Below, piece by piece: positions 1 through 7,905 of a DNA stretch of 64,000 nt. Positions within the stretch are counted from its first letter, which is position 1, and each line of letters opens with the position of its first letter. Both the position numbers and the translations under genes were made by a program. Source of the DNA: Pseudozobellia sp. WGM2 (GTDB lineage Bacteria > Bacteroidota > Bacteroidia > Flavobacteriales > Flavobacteriaceae); assembly GCF_017810075.1 (NCBI RefSeq), contig NZ_JADNYK010000001.1, positions 310,001 through 374,000 of the forward strand. Reading direction: 5' to 3'. The notes under the pieces were generated by a model, which saw nothing but the letters and a program-made list of their open reading frames with translations, ran no database searches and was not told the origin of the DNA.

Positions 1-309
1 GAGTCATGTTTATTAGATGATTTTAAGATTACAGGCAAAACGGCATTTCTTTTCGGAACCGAGCGTGAGGGTTTAAGCGAAGAAGCTTTTGCACAATGTG
101 ATGGTTCGTTAAAAATACCCATGTTGGGTTTTACCGAAAGTTTAAATATATCGGTATCGGCGGCCATAATTTTACAACACCTTGCCAACGAATTAAGAAA
201 AACCGATTTTAAATGGCAGCTTACGGAATCTGAAAAATTGGATAAGCGACTTGACTGGACAAAAAAATCAATTAAGAGCATAGACGAGATTCTTCAAAGA
301 TTTAGATAG
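1..309 (+). CDS. trmH: TrmH/SpoU-family RNA 2'-O-methyltransferase, C-terminal part
   Basis: The reading frame is open from base 1, so the N-terminus lies outside the window; 102 codons remain. The fragment carries the two C-terminal SPOUT motifs of the SpoU family: LFGTEREGLS (motif 2) and IPMLGFTESLNISVSAA (motif 3), which form the knotted S-adenosylmethionine site. The following helical tail (LDKRLDWTKKSIKSI) resembles TrmH, which methylates the 2'-O of G18 in tRNA. An rRNA-directed paralogue cannot be excluded without the N-terminus. No clear terminator follows before the next gene at 392. Confidence 0.75.
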   Translation, partial: ESCLLDDFKITGKTAFLFGTEREGLSEEAFAQCDGSLKIPMLGFTESLNISVSAAIILQHLANELRKTDFKWQLTESEKLDKRLDWTKKSIKSIDEILQRFR

Positions 310-391
310 ATTGCTATTTAAGTATGGGCTAAATTTCAATAAGCGATTCTAATTTTTTTGTACATTTAAAATCCAACCAATTGAAAAACAA

Positions 392-919
392 ATGTATATC
401 GCACTCTACATCATTGTAGGGCTCATTGCCCTAGTTATATTTCTTGCACTTATTGCTCCAAAAACGTATAAGGTTTCGAGGTCTATTGAAATATCGAGGT
501 CTAAACCCGAAGTGTTCAATTATCTTAAATCTTTGAAGAATATGGATGATTGGTCTCCATGGGCCAAGAAAGACCCGAATATGGATAAGAAGTTCACTGG
601 AGTTGATGGAGAAGTCGGATCGGTAAGTTATTGGAACGGAAACAAAGATGTCGGCGAAGGCGAGCAAGAAATAACGAGAATAGTTGAAAATGAACGTATT
701 GAATCTGAACTTCGTTTTTTGAAACCTTGGAAATCTACTTCTGATTGTTTTCTGCAAATAGACGAGGTTCAAGCCGACAAATCAAAAGTGACTTGGGGTT
801 TCACGGGCGATCATAAATTTCCTATGACTATAATGATGCTGTTTATGAGTATGGATAAGGCCGTCGGAAAAGATTTTGAACTGGGGTTGGCCAATTTAAA
901 ATTGAACCTTGAAAAGTGA
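392..919 (+). CDS. SRPBCC-family (polyketide cyclase-like) protein with N-terminal membrane anchor
   Basis: This 175-residue protein begins with one hydrophobic segment (about residues 3-24), followed by a single START/SRPBCC-like domain. Its opening strand and helix (SRSIEISRSKPEVFNYL) and the MDDWSPW segment are typical of the polyketide cyclase/dehydrase Pfam groups. The fold binds hydrophobic ligands in a deep pocket, but the ligand here is unknown. It stands alone: it is convergent with the amylase gene, whose stop is 3 bases away. Confidence 0.75.
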   Translation: MYIALYIIVGLIALVIFLALIAPKTYKVSRSIEISRSKPEVFNYLKSLKNMDDWSPWAKKDPNMDKKFTGVDGEVGSVSYWNGNKDVGEGEQEITRIVENERIESELRFLKPWKSTSDCFLQIDEVQADKSKVTWGFTGDHKFPMTIMMLFMSMDKAVGKDFELGLANLKLNLEK

Positions 920-922
920 CTT

Positions 923-2638
923 TTACTGGGCAAGTTCAAGCAGGGCAATGTCGTAATCATTATCAAGTGCCACATGTCCGTTTTCGACGGTTACACTTGT
1001 TCCGGAGTAAGTGTCGTAGAGTTTGGTGCCATCTCCAAAGAAACCTTTGACTAATAATGATTTTTTTCCTTTAGGAAGATTCAATCCCACAACTACTTTA
1101 TCTTTATAATCGTCTTTAACATATGTTCTACTGAATACATACGGACTTTTAGATAATTGCTTGTGTCGACCTGCACCGATGGCTAAGTGGTTGATTCTAA
1201 AACTTCCCAGTTTTTGCCAGTGTTTAAGAATATTTTGTTTTTCCGGTAGGCTATCCAATTCCTCCCAATTCATAAACGAACGAAGTGTAGCATCCCCTTG
1301 AACGGGGTTGTCAACCGTACCTTCAATAATCAAATCTCGAGCAGTTTCGTCTCCGTAATAAATTTGCGACGCCCCTGGAGTGAGCAATAAAGCATTGGCG
1401 GCTTTGTAAGGGTCATTGCGATTTTGGTCATAAGGGTTGCCATCATCGTGAGAGGTAAGATAGTTGACCACACCTTTTCCCGATAGTTCAGAATGTAATT
1501 TCTTATGGTATTTTTTAAAAATATACTCATAATCTTTTTGTGTATCGGTCTTCAATTCAAAATTGATCAGGCTCTGAAATCCATGGGAAAAATAGTCAAC
1601 GGACGTATCTCCGAAATTGTATTCCCTTCCCCCGGAAATACCATAATTATAAACTTCGCCCACCATAAAGAACGGTGTATCGTCCAACACCTTTTCAGGA
1701 TGCATTTTTTTCCAGTTTTCGAAGGCATAGGAAGCTTCCTCATACAGCTCGCCCCAAGCATTTTCGTTCACGTGCTTTACCGTATCTACGCGAAAACCAT
1801 CGATACCTAAGCTGTGCACATAGTCGGTAAGCCATTTAATAATATAAAAGCGTGGTGCTCTAGGGTGACCGGTACGCTCAAAAAATAATTGAAGTTCATC
1901 AAGTTCTTGACTCAACCTACCTTCCTTTTTCCATTTGGCCAATAGAGCATCGGGTAGTTCAACGGCTTCATTCGATTCGGTAATAATATCAGGTAGGTTC
2001 TCTACCAATGTGCATTTCGTGGTATTATCGTAATTGGTAAAATCACATATAGGTGCTGTTCTGACCCATTCTTCTGGCCAAACAGGATCCATATCGGTAA
2101 CCGGACCGGTGTGATTAAGTACGACATCCATCAAAACACGAATGCCCTCTTTGTGGGCTGTTTTGACCATGTTTTCGAGTTCTTTTTTAGTTCCGAAATT
2201 GGGGTCGATGGCAGTCCAGTCTTTTGCCCAATAACCATGATACCCGTAGGTATTGCCAGTATTTTCGTCGGTAGCACCGTGAATTTGTTCGACAACAGGG
2301 GTAAACCAAATGGCATTTACTCCTAAATCAGAGAAATACCCTTCTTCAATTTTTTGGGTTATACCAACTATATCACCGCCCATAAAACCTCTTAATGGAC
2401 CAGTAGGCTCAGTTCTATCAAAGTTAATGTCATTTTCGGTTTTACCGTTGTTAAAGCGATCAGTAAGTAAAAAATAGATATTGGCACCTTCCCAAGCGAA
2501 TGGTTTGACCATTGTGGAATCATCTTGCGACTCTATTACGGTCGTCGCTGTGTCTTTAACCGGTTCTTTATTTTGTTCGACACATGCAGCGACCAAAAAT
2601 AAAAAACATACCGCGGTGAGCAGTTTCTTCATAGACAT
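923..2638 (-). CDS. GH13 alpha-amylase family lipoprotein
   Basis: A 571-residue glycoside hydrolase family 13 enzyme. It begins with a lipoprotein signal peptide (lipobox VAAC, Cys19), so it is probably anchored in the outer or inner membrane. The GH13 signature regions are all present: DVVLNHTG (171-178), GFRVDTVKH with nucleophile Asp285, GEVYN with acid/base Glu328, and SHDD around 396-399 with the third acidic residue. It should cleave alpha-1,4-glucans or maltodextrins. The start could be ATG 2638 or the second ATG at 2632 (MKKLL), which gives a more usual signal peptide. No SusCD pair or other starch genes lie nearby, so it is not in a classical polysaccharide utilisation locus. Confidence 0.9.
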   Translation of the reverse strand: MSMKKLLTAVCFLFLVAACVEQNKEPVKDTATTVIESQDDSTMVKPFAWEGANIYFLLTDRFNNGKTENDINFDRTEPTGPLRGFMGGDIVGITQKIEEGYFSDLGVNAIWFTPVVEQIHGATDENTGNTYGYHGYWAKDWTAIDPNFGTKKELENMVKTAHKEGIRVLMDVVLNHTGPVTDMDPVWPEEWVRTAPICDFTNYDNTTKCTLVENLPDIITESNEAVELPDALLAKWKKEGRLSQELDELQLFFERTGHPRAPRFYIIKWLTDYVHSLGIDGFRVDTVKHVNENAWGELYEEASYAFENWKKMHPEKVLDDTPFFMVGEVYNYGISGGREYNFGDTSVDYFSHGFQSLINFELKTDTQKDYEYIFKKYHKKLHSELSGKGVVNYLTSHDDGNPYDQNRNDPYKAANALLLTPGASQIYYGDETARDLIIEGTVDNPVQGDATLRSFMNWEELDSLPEKQNILKHWQKLGSFRINHLAIGAGRHKQLSKSPYVFSRTYVKDDYKDKVVVGLNLPKGKKSLLVKGFFGDGTKLYDTYSGTSVTVENGHVALDNDYDIALLELAQ

Positions 2639-2682
2639 CTATTTTGTCTAAAGCTATAAAATGCCGTGGGGAAATCAAAGAA

Positions 2683-3456
2683 TTATTTTTTGCGGTTGAG
2701 CACCTTAAATTCTTCGTAGCAACTGCTTATGGCATCAAGAATTTGAAGGTCATTGGCAGTTCTAATAAATGATTTTGAGTAATTGCAATTATTTAAAATA
2801 TCTTCAATATCAACTTTTTCTATCTGAAGAAGTTCGGTAAGCGTCTCTCTGTCAAATTTCGAAGCCAATAAATCACGTATTTGGTCATCTTCTTTCATTT
2901 TTCGTAGCTTTCGCATCTGATTGGGTCGTTTGCCAAAGAGGTTTCGCAATAAATCTGCCGGGTTAAGAATGGCTCCAAGTACTTTCGTGACTGCACTAGG
3001 GTTTTTATTGCCCCCTTCGTAACTTACTGAAAGTCCAGAAATACTGTATTGATATGAATTGTTGATAGGAAAATTTTTCACATCGATTTCAAGATAACCA
3101 GTCAACTGGTATGGGCGTACAATTACTTCTTCTAAAGCATATGCGAGTTCGGTAAGCGCAATTTTAGTATCTTCAAACTTGAACATATCATTGGTAACCC
3201 TAATTTTTTGAGATTTAAAACCCAAAAAGGAGAAATAAAGTGTATCGTTGACGGCCGCGGTTATAGAAAACTCACCATTGTCATTGGTAATGGTACCTAC
3301 GACCTGATTTAAGTTTACCACATGCACGCTGCCCATAGGTTTTTCGGTTTGGGCGTTGATGACTACCGCGCTTAGTTTTTCTTCAGTAAGATTTTCCTCT
3401 TGAGCAAATAGGGTTATGCTAAAACAGAGAAATAGAAAAGATAGGAGTGCTCTCAT
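2683..3456 (-). CDS. Secreted protein with CarboxypepD-reg-like domain
   Basis: 257 residues with a cleavable signal peptide (ending near LFAQ). Residues about 28-110 form a carboxypeptidase regulatory-like beta-sandwich (AVVINAQTEKPMGSVHV, then a NGEFSI turn), the same module that precedes TonB receptor plugs in Bacteroidetes. No plug or barrel follows. The C-terminal half is a charged, mostly helical region of unknown function. The protein is probably periplasmic or surface exposed. The gene sits between the DEAD-box helicase terminator and the amylase gene, on the same strand. Confidence 0.75.
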   Translation of the reverse strand: MRALLSFLFLCFSITLFAQEENLTEEKLSAVVINAQTEKPMGSVHVVNLNQVVGTITNDNGEFSITAAVNDTLYFSFLGFKSQKIRVTNDMFKFEDTKIALTELAYALEEVIVRPYQLTGYLEIDVKNFPINNSYQYSISGLSVSYEGGNKNPSAVTKVLGAILNPADLLRNLFGKRPNQMRKLRKMKEDDQIRDLLASKFDRETLTELLQIEKVDIEDILNNCNYSKSFIRTANDLQILDAISSCYEEFKVLNRKK

Positions 3457-3495
3457 TAAAAATTAAATGCAAGGCTAAAATTACTAAACAAAACG

Positions 3496-3521
3496 AAAAA
3501 ATACGCCGAAGCGTATTTTTT
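3496..3521 (-). terminator. Rho-independent terminator of the DEAD-box helicase gene
   Basis: A perfect 11-bp hairpin. Read on the minus strand it is A6-TACGC, a UUCG tetraloop, then GCGTA-T6. It lies 13 bases past the helicase stop codon. The symmetric A and T tracts mean it could work in both directions. Confidence 0.85.
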
Positions 3522-3534
3522 AATATATGATTAA

Positions 3535-5301
3535 CTAAAAGAAGTCGCTTCTGTTCTTCTTGCTTCTTCTCTTACCTGAATGGCTCGAAGTGCTCTTCGA
3601 AGAGCTTCTATCTCTTCTTTTACCTCGACCTCCTCGGTCGTTATCTCGACCTCGTCTTTTTGACTTGTTTTTTCTCCCACGGCCACCATCACCCCCTGGG
3701 CTCTTAGATACTTCTACATTTATAAACCTGCCTTCAAGTTTAAAGTCTGTGAAAAATTGAAGAATTTGGTCTTGATGTTTCTCATCGGTATTAAAGAATG
3801 AGAAAGTATCTTTTGTATCGACTTTATAAACATCTTCTTTACCAAGGCTAAGAGTATCTCGCAAGAAATCTTTTAGCGACATCCAATCATAACCGTCTTT
3901 TTCGCCTACATTAATGAAATAACGAACAGAGCCATCGGAAGGCATATGATTGTTTCTGTCAGAACGTTCGTTTCCTGCAGAACTATTCAGGTCTTTGGTT
4001 TTATTGTAGTAGTTAGAGAATCGTGTAAACTCGACCGATACGATTTTTTTGATCAGTTCATCCCTATCAATGCCTTCAAGTACTTCGTTGATGGCGGGTA
4101 AATAGTTCTCGACATCTTTGTTGATTTTAGTATCCTTGATTTTATTGGCAAGATGATAGAGCTGAATTTCGCAAATTTCAATTCCTGTAGGTATTTTTTT
4201 GCTAATAAAACTCTGCTGAATTTTTCGCTCTATGGAATGAATTTTTCGCATTTCACTTTTGGTAACGATTACCATTGAAATACCTGATTTACCTGCTCTA
4301 CCGGTACGCCCACTACGGTGGGTGTAAGTTTCTATTTCGTCGGGAAGCTGATAGTTGATAACGTGGGTAATATCATCGACATCGATACCTCGCGCGGCAA
4401 CATCGGTGGCCACCAACATTTGAATCTGCTTTTTACGAAAGGCGTTCATGACCAAATCACGCTGATTTTGGCTAAGGTCACCGTGTAATGCCCCGGCGTT
4501 GTAACCGTCTTCGATAAGCTTTTCAGCTACTCTTTGGGTGTCTCTTTTTGTTCTACAGAAAACAACGGAGAAAATATCAGGGTTGGCATCTGCCAATCTT
4601 TTCAGGGCAGGGTATCTATCTCTTCCTCCGACTACATAATATTCATGTTGTACATTGGATGTACCCGCATTTTTAGCTCCTACCGTTATTTCGACGGGGC
4701 TGTGCATGAACTTTTTGGCAATGGTTGCCACTTCTTTTGGCATAGTAGCCGAAAACAACCATGTAGACTTTTCTTTTGGAGTGTTGGAAAGAATTTCTTT
4801 AATGTCTTCATAGAAGCCCATATTCAACATCTCGTCAGCTTCGTCAAGAATACAGTAGTCGATTTTTGAGATGTCGACCAGTCCGCGACCGATCATATCT
4901 TTCATACGGCCGGGTGTGGCAACAACTATTTGTGCACCACGTTTGATTTGTCTGGCTTGTTCCGTAATGCTTGCTCCGCCATAAATAGCCACGGTACTAA
5001 GACCTTTCTCGTATTTCGAGTATGCTTGCATTTCACTTGTAATCTGCAAACAAAGTTCTCTGGTGGGGGAGAGAATCAAACCTTGAGTGGTTCGACTCTT
5101 ACTGTCTAGTTTTTGAATAAGAGGAAAACCGAATGCGGCAGTTTTACCGGTGCCGGTCTGAGCGAGGGCCACCAAATCGGTCTCGCTTTCCAATAAGATT
5201 GGGATTGCTTTTTCCTGTACTTCCGAAGGGCTTTCAAATCCCATATCGGCAACAGCATCTAATAAGGCTTTGTTTAGCCCTAGTGCTTCAAATTTTGTCA
5301 T
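3535..5301 (-). CDS. DEAD-box ATP-dependent RNA helicase with DbpA-type RNA-binding domain
   Basis: 588 residues. RecA domain 1 has the Q motif near residue 29, AQTGTGKT (47-54), PTREL, ATPGR, DEAD (153-156) and SAT (184-186). RecA domain 2 has LVATDVAARGID and HRSGRTGRAG. A DbpA/CsdA-type C-terminal RNA-binding domain follows at about 460-535, and then a basic tail rich in Arg, Gly, Lys and Ser. The closest functional types are DeaD/CsdA and DbpA helicases, which act in ribosome assembly and mRNA decay, often during cold. The leader is about 100 nt and can form structure (see 5302-5411), so expression may be controlled after transcription starts. Confidence 0.93.
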   Translation of the reverse strand: MTKFEALGLNKALLDAVADMGFESPSEVQEKAIPILLESETDLVALAQTGTGKTAAFGFPLIQKLDSKSRTTQGLILSPTRELCLQITSEMQAYSKYEKGLSTVAIYGGASITEQARQIKRGAQIVVATPGRMKDMIGRGLVDISKIDYCILDEADEMLNMGFYEDIKEILSNTPKEKSTWLFSATMPKEVATIAKKFMHSPVEITVGAKNAGTSNVQHEYYVVGGRDRYPALKRLADANPDIFSVVFCRTKRDTQRVAEKLIEDGYNAGALHGDLSQNQRDLVMNAFRKKQIQMLVATDVAARGIDVDDITHVINYQLPDEIETYTHRSGRTGRAGKSGISMVIVTKSEMRKIHSIERKIQQSFISKKIPTGIEICEIQLYHLANKIKDTKINKDVENYLPAINEVLEGIDRDELIKKIVSVEFTRFSNYYNKTKDLNSSAGNERSDRNNHMPSDGSVRYFINVGEKDGYDWMSLKDFLRDTLSLGKEDVYKVDTKDTFSFFNTDEKHQDQILQFFTDFKLEGRFINVEVSKSPGGDGGRGRKNKSKRRGRDNDRGGRGKRRDRSSSKSTSSHSGKRRSKKNRSDFF

Positions 5302-5405
5302 AATAATAAGGTATACTTAATCGCTAATAGGTGTGTTGCGTAGAGCGATTATCGTATAACCCTTAGACTCAAAGCAACACCTGCCATACCGGCGGCGTTA
5401 AAAAT
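5302..5405 (-). promoter_or_regulatory. Structured 5' leader of the DEAD-box helicase mRNA
   Basis: This is the inferred untranslated leader between the -7 box at 5412-5419 and the start codon. Two perfect complementary pairs are present: TAATCGCT at 5318-5325 with AGCGATTA at 5344-5351, and GTGTTGC at 5333-5339 with GCAACAC at 5374-5380. The second pair starts inside the loop of the first, so together they form an H-type pseudoknot or two alternative stems. That structure is an inference from complementarity; no known riboswitch was recognised. Confidence 0.4.
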
Positions 5406-5411
5406 AAGCGG

Positions 5412-5419
5412 CAAAGGTA
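5412..5419 (-). promoter_or_regulatory. -7 promoter box for the DEAD-box helicase
   Basis: On the minus strand this reads TACCTTTG, a perfect match to the Bacteroidetes -7 consensus TAnnTTTG. No convincing -33 TTG was found at the usual distance. The predicted transcript would carry a leader of roughly 105 nt. Confidence 0.55.
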
Positions 5420-5462
5420 AGCTTATTTATTTATAAAACGTTACCTTTTGAAATATAGGTGA

Positions 5463-6068
5463 TTATAACGATAGTGCGTAGCCGTATAGCGAGAGTAGTA
5501 TACCTATCGTACCTGATCCGATCATCAGCCACGTAAAGGTCTGTTGAAGTTTCTGATTTTCTTGTATAATAAGGCAGATAACGCCGAATACTACGCTTAT
5601 CTGTAGAAAGAGAATGCCTAAATCTATTTTGGCTACAGTTTCGGTTAATTGCTTCGAAGTTTCTCGCCACTCTCTTAGACCTATGATTTTGCCCATTTCA
5701 CCATCTAAATCTTGTACCCAAGCACTTGGTGGAATATTCGCCGAACCCATGAGAATTTCAGTTTTTTCTGCTTCATACTTGAAAATAAGGGCTTTGGTAT
5801 CTTCTACTTTCATTCTTAAATCAGATGATTTCTCTTGACTTAATAGCGACGTGCTCAGTAATGCACTTAGGTAGTCACGTTCACTTTCTTTCATAATCTG
5901 CTTGATACTTTTCGCATTGTACCAGTCGGAATAACTGACTTCGTTATTGCTTGCATCGATTATTTGTTTCTCAAAAGAGCTGTTGATTACCTTCATTATG
6001 GCTAATAAGGCAACGAAGAAAATAATCAGTACGCCTCCTCTTTCTTCTATTTTTCTATTGTTTGGCAT
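5463..6068 (-). CDS. Three-helix membrane protein, possibly DUF4337-like
   Basis: 201 residues. One transmembrane helix lies near the N-terminus (about 13-28). A long helical soluble middle contains YSDWYNAKSIKQIM, and two more transmembrane helices sit at the C-terminus (about 150-168 and 175-196). This layout and the WYNAKSIKQ segment recall DUF4337 membrane proteins, but I am not sure of the assignment. Its start overlaps the end of rdgB by 14 bases, so the two are probably co-transcribed. No function is known. Confidence 0.7.
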   Translation of the reverse strand: MPNNRKIEERGGVLIIFFVALLAIMKVINSSFEKQIIDASNNEVSYSDWYNAKSIKQIMKESERDYLSALLSTSLLSQEKSSDLRMKVEDTKALIFKYEAEKTEILMGSANIPPSAWVQDLDGEMGKIIGLREWRETSKQLTETVAKIDLGILFLQISVVFGVICLIIQENQKLQQTFTWLMIGSGTIGILLSLYGYALSL

Positions 6069-6645
6069 GTGGGTCGGTTTGTAAATAAGTTATTAGTTGG
6101 TTGATGGCCTTACCTCGGTGGCCGATTTTGTTTTTTAGGTCTACCGATAATTGGGCAAAGGTTGTTGAATATCCTTTAGGTTTAAATATGGGGTCATATC
6201 CAAAACCTTGTACTCCTTGTTTTTCTAGGGTTATTTCGCCTTCTACCTTTCCTTTGAAAATTACTTGCTCACCATTTAGATTAAGTACGATTACGGTCTT
6301 GAAATGTGCATTTCGTTCTTGTTTTTCCTTTAGTTCAAATAACAACTTGTTCATATTGTCATCTGCCTTTTTTTGAGGTCCGGCGTATCTTGCTGAATAC
6401 ACCCCGGGTTGCCCGTTTAGAGCATCAACAAGTAAGCCTGTATCATCGGCAAAACAAGGTAGATTATATTTTTTCGTGACGTAATCAGCCTTTATTTTGG
6501 CATTCTCTTCTAAGGTGTCGCCTGTCTCAGGAATATCATCAAGACATGAGATGTCGTCAAGTGATAATAGGGTTATATGCTCGGGCATTAGTCGTTTTAC
6601 CTCTGAGAATTTGTTCTTGTTATGGGTAGCGAAGACAAGTTTCAT
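6055..6645 (-). CDS. rdgB: Non-canonical purine NTP pyrophosphatase (RdgB/HAM1)
   Basis: 196 residues, normal for the family. It hydrolyses ITP, dITP and XTP to monophosphates and so keeps deaminated purines out of DNA and RNA. Visible family motifs are ATHNKNKFSEV at the N-terminus, FADDTGLLVDAL with the catalytic acidic residues, GQPGVYSARYAG, GFGYDPIF and KIGHRGKA near the end. It is cytosolic. Its 3' end overlaps the downstream membrane-protein gene by 14 bases. Confidence 0.95.
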   Translation of the reverse strand: MKLVFATHNKNKFSEVKRLMPEHITLLSLDDISCLDDIPETGDTLEENAKIKADYVTKKYNLPCFADDTGLLVDALNGQPGVYSARYAGPQKKADDNMNKLLFELKEKQERNAHFKTVIVLNLNGEQVIFKGKVEGEITLEKQGVQGFGYDPIFKPKGYSTTFAQLSVDLKNKIGHRGKAINQLITYLQTDPHAKQ

Positions 6646-6680
6646 CGTGGGGGCTTATGAGATATACGTTCGTAAGGGCG

Positions 6681-6708
6681 TTGTCGGATTCAAAATACAT
6701 TAATTTTG
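6681..6708 (+). promoter_or_regulatory. Promoter for the isoprenylcysteine methyltransferase-like gene
   Basis: A -7 box TAATTTTG lies at 6701-6708. A -33 TTG lies at 6681-6683, with 17 bp between them. The start codon follows at 6731. Confidence 0.55.
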
Positions 6709-6730
6709 TATAATCTCTGAATATTGTTTT

Positions 6731-7183
6731 ATGAAATTGAAGATACCGCCAGTGGTCATTGTTTTAATTTTTGCTTTGATAATGTTTTTATTGTCAGAGT
6801 TTTTACCATTTGGATATTTTGACTTTTTCGGAAGAAATTACTTGATTCTTGCACTTCTGGGTAGTGCATTTCTGTTGAGTGTTTTGGCTTTGATTCATTT
6901 CTTCAGAAGCAAGACATCAATAGATCCCAGGAACCCGACGAAAACGACTAAGTTAGTGACTAACGGACTTTTTGCATATTCTCGAAACCCCATGTATCTG
7001 GCCATGTTAATGGTTCTTTTGGCTTGGGGTATTTGGTTGGGCAATGCTTTCAATACTTTACTCGCGGCGGCTTTTGTAGCTTATATGAACCGTTTTCAGA
7101 TTATTCCTGAAGAAGAGGTGTTATTATCGATTTTCGGAAAGGAGTATAAACAATATTGTGTCAAAACTCGTAGATGGTTTTAA
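6731..7183 (+). CDS. Isoprenylcysteine carboxyl methyltransferase (ICMT)/PEMT-like membrane protein
   Basis: 150 residues with about four transmembrane helices. The C-terminal half has the NGLFAYSRNPMYL motif and the EEVLLSIFGKEYKQYC...RRW segment that bind S-adenosylmethionine in the ICMT/phospholipid methyltransferase superfamily. Bacteria do not make prenylated CaaX proteins of the eukaryotic kind, so the real substrate (a lipid or small thiol, perhaps) is unknown. It has its own promoter and is followed by the SatD operon. Confidence 0.85.
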   Translation: MKLKIPPVVIVLIFALIMFLLSEFLPFGYFDFFGRNYLILALLGSAFLLSVLALIHFFRSKTSIDPRNPTKTTKLVTNGLFAYSRNPMYLAMLMVLLAWGIWLGNAFNTLLAAAFVAYMNRFQIIPEEEVLLSIFGKEYKQYCVKTRRWF

Positions 7184-7201
7184 TGTTATATTAGGTATTT
7201 G

Positions 7202-7223
7202 GCTTATATGTTAAAATATAAGC
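7202..7223. promoter_or_regulatory. Upstream operator-like inverted repeat of the SatD operon
   Basis: A perfect inverted repeat: GCTTATAT at 7202-7209, a 6-bp spacer, and ATATAAGC at 7216-7223. The same architecture recurs 56 bp downstream. It is a likely binding site for a dimeric DNA-binding protein; the helix-turn-helix of SatD itself is the obvious candidate. Confidence 0.6.
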
Positions 7224-7257
7224 ATTTTGAATTATAATTTTAATTATTAGTTTTTTT

Positions 7258-7279
7258 GCTTATATTTTTATATATTAGC
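7258..7279. promoter_or_regulatory. Downstream operator-like inverted repeat of the SatD operon
   Basis: GCTTATAT at 7258-7265, a 6-bp spacer, and ATATTAGC at 7272-7279 (one mismatch to the perfect arm). It ends 17 bp before the GTG start at 7297, so bound protein would block transcription or translation initiation. Confidence 0.6.
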
Positions 7280-7296
7280 GCTTTAACTAATAATAG

Positions 7297-7905
7297 GTGA
7301 TAGCAATCATAACAGGAGACATTATAGGGTCGGGCAACCACAGCTCAGACGCTTGGCTTAGCGTTCTCAAGCAATATTTTGTAAGATTTGGTGAATCTCC
7401 CACCGACTGGGAAATTTATCGAGGAGATGAATTTCAGCTAAAAATACCTCAAGATAAAGCATTGAGCACCGCTATTTATATTAAGGCTTTACTGAAGTCT
7501 ACGAAGGGCCTCGATGCTCGCATGGGCATAGGTTTGGGTAGTGAAACTTTTGTAGGTGTTGGAGTGAGCGAGTCAAATGGCCCGGCGTACCAGCGTTCTG
7601 GCAGAACATTTGAAAGTTTGAAAGAAGACAAATTAAATCTTACTATTGCAACGGGCCATGGCTTTTTCGATGAGACTTTGAATTTAATGCTCAAGTTGGC
7701 CCTAGATTTCATGGATGACTGGAGCCCCGTGTCAGCAGAGATCGTAGTACTGGCCCTCGATAACCCCGACGCATCACAAACAGAAATTGCAAAACGCCTT
7801 AATATTCAGCAATCGGCGGTTAGTCAACGTCAAAAACGGGCTCGGTTAGATTTAGTGCATCAATTATTGGCATACTACTCTAAAACTTTAAAAGAATTGA
7901 AATAG
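7297..7905 (+). CDS. SatD-family protein with C-terminal helix-turn-helix
   Basis: 202 residues starting at GTG. The N-terminal domain (about 1-135) matches the SatD family, named from an acid-tolerance locus of Streptococcus mutans; its biochemical activity is not established. Conserved segments are ITGDIIGSG (5-13), RGDEFQ (42-47) and RMGIGLG (75-81). These resemble the metal-binding and substrate motifs of class III cyclase and GGDEF domains. A winged or sigma-like helix-turn-helix follows (QTEIAKRLNIQQSAVSQRQ, 161-179). The stop codon abuts the ATG of the DUF3307 gene, so the two are translated from one mRNA. Two matching inverted repeats lie upstream, suggesting autoregulation. Confidence 0.8.
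   Translation: MIAIITGDIIGSGNHSSDAWLSVLKQYFVRFGESPTDWEIYRGDEFQLKIPQDKALSTAIYIKALLKSTKGLDARMGIGLGSETFVGVGVSESNGPAYQRSGRTFESLKEDKLNLTIATGHGFFDETLNLMLKLALDFMDDWSPVSAEIVVLALDNPDASQTEIAKRLNIQQSAVSQRQKRARLDLVHQLLAYYSKTLKELK

Noticed and set aside
3560-3760. Plus-strand Leu/Pro-rich open frame
   Set aside because: It is the antisense of the Arg/Gly/Lys-rich tail of the DEAD-box helicase.
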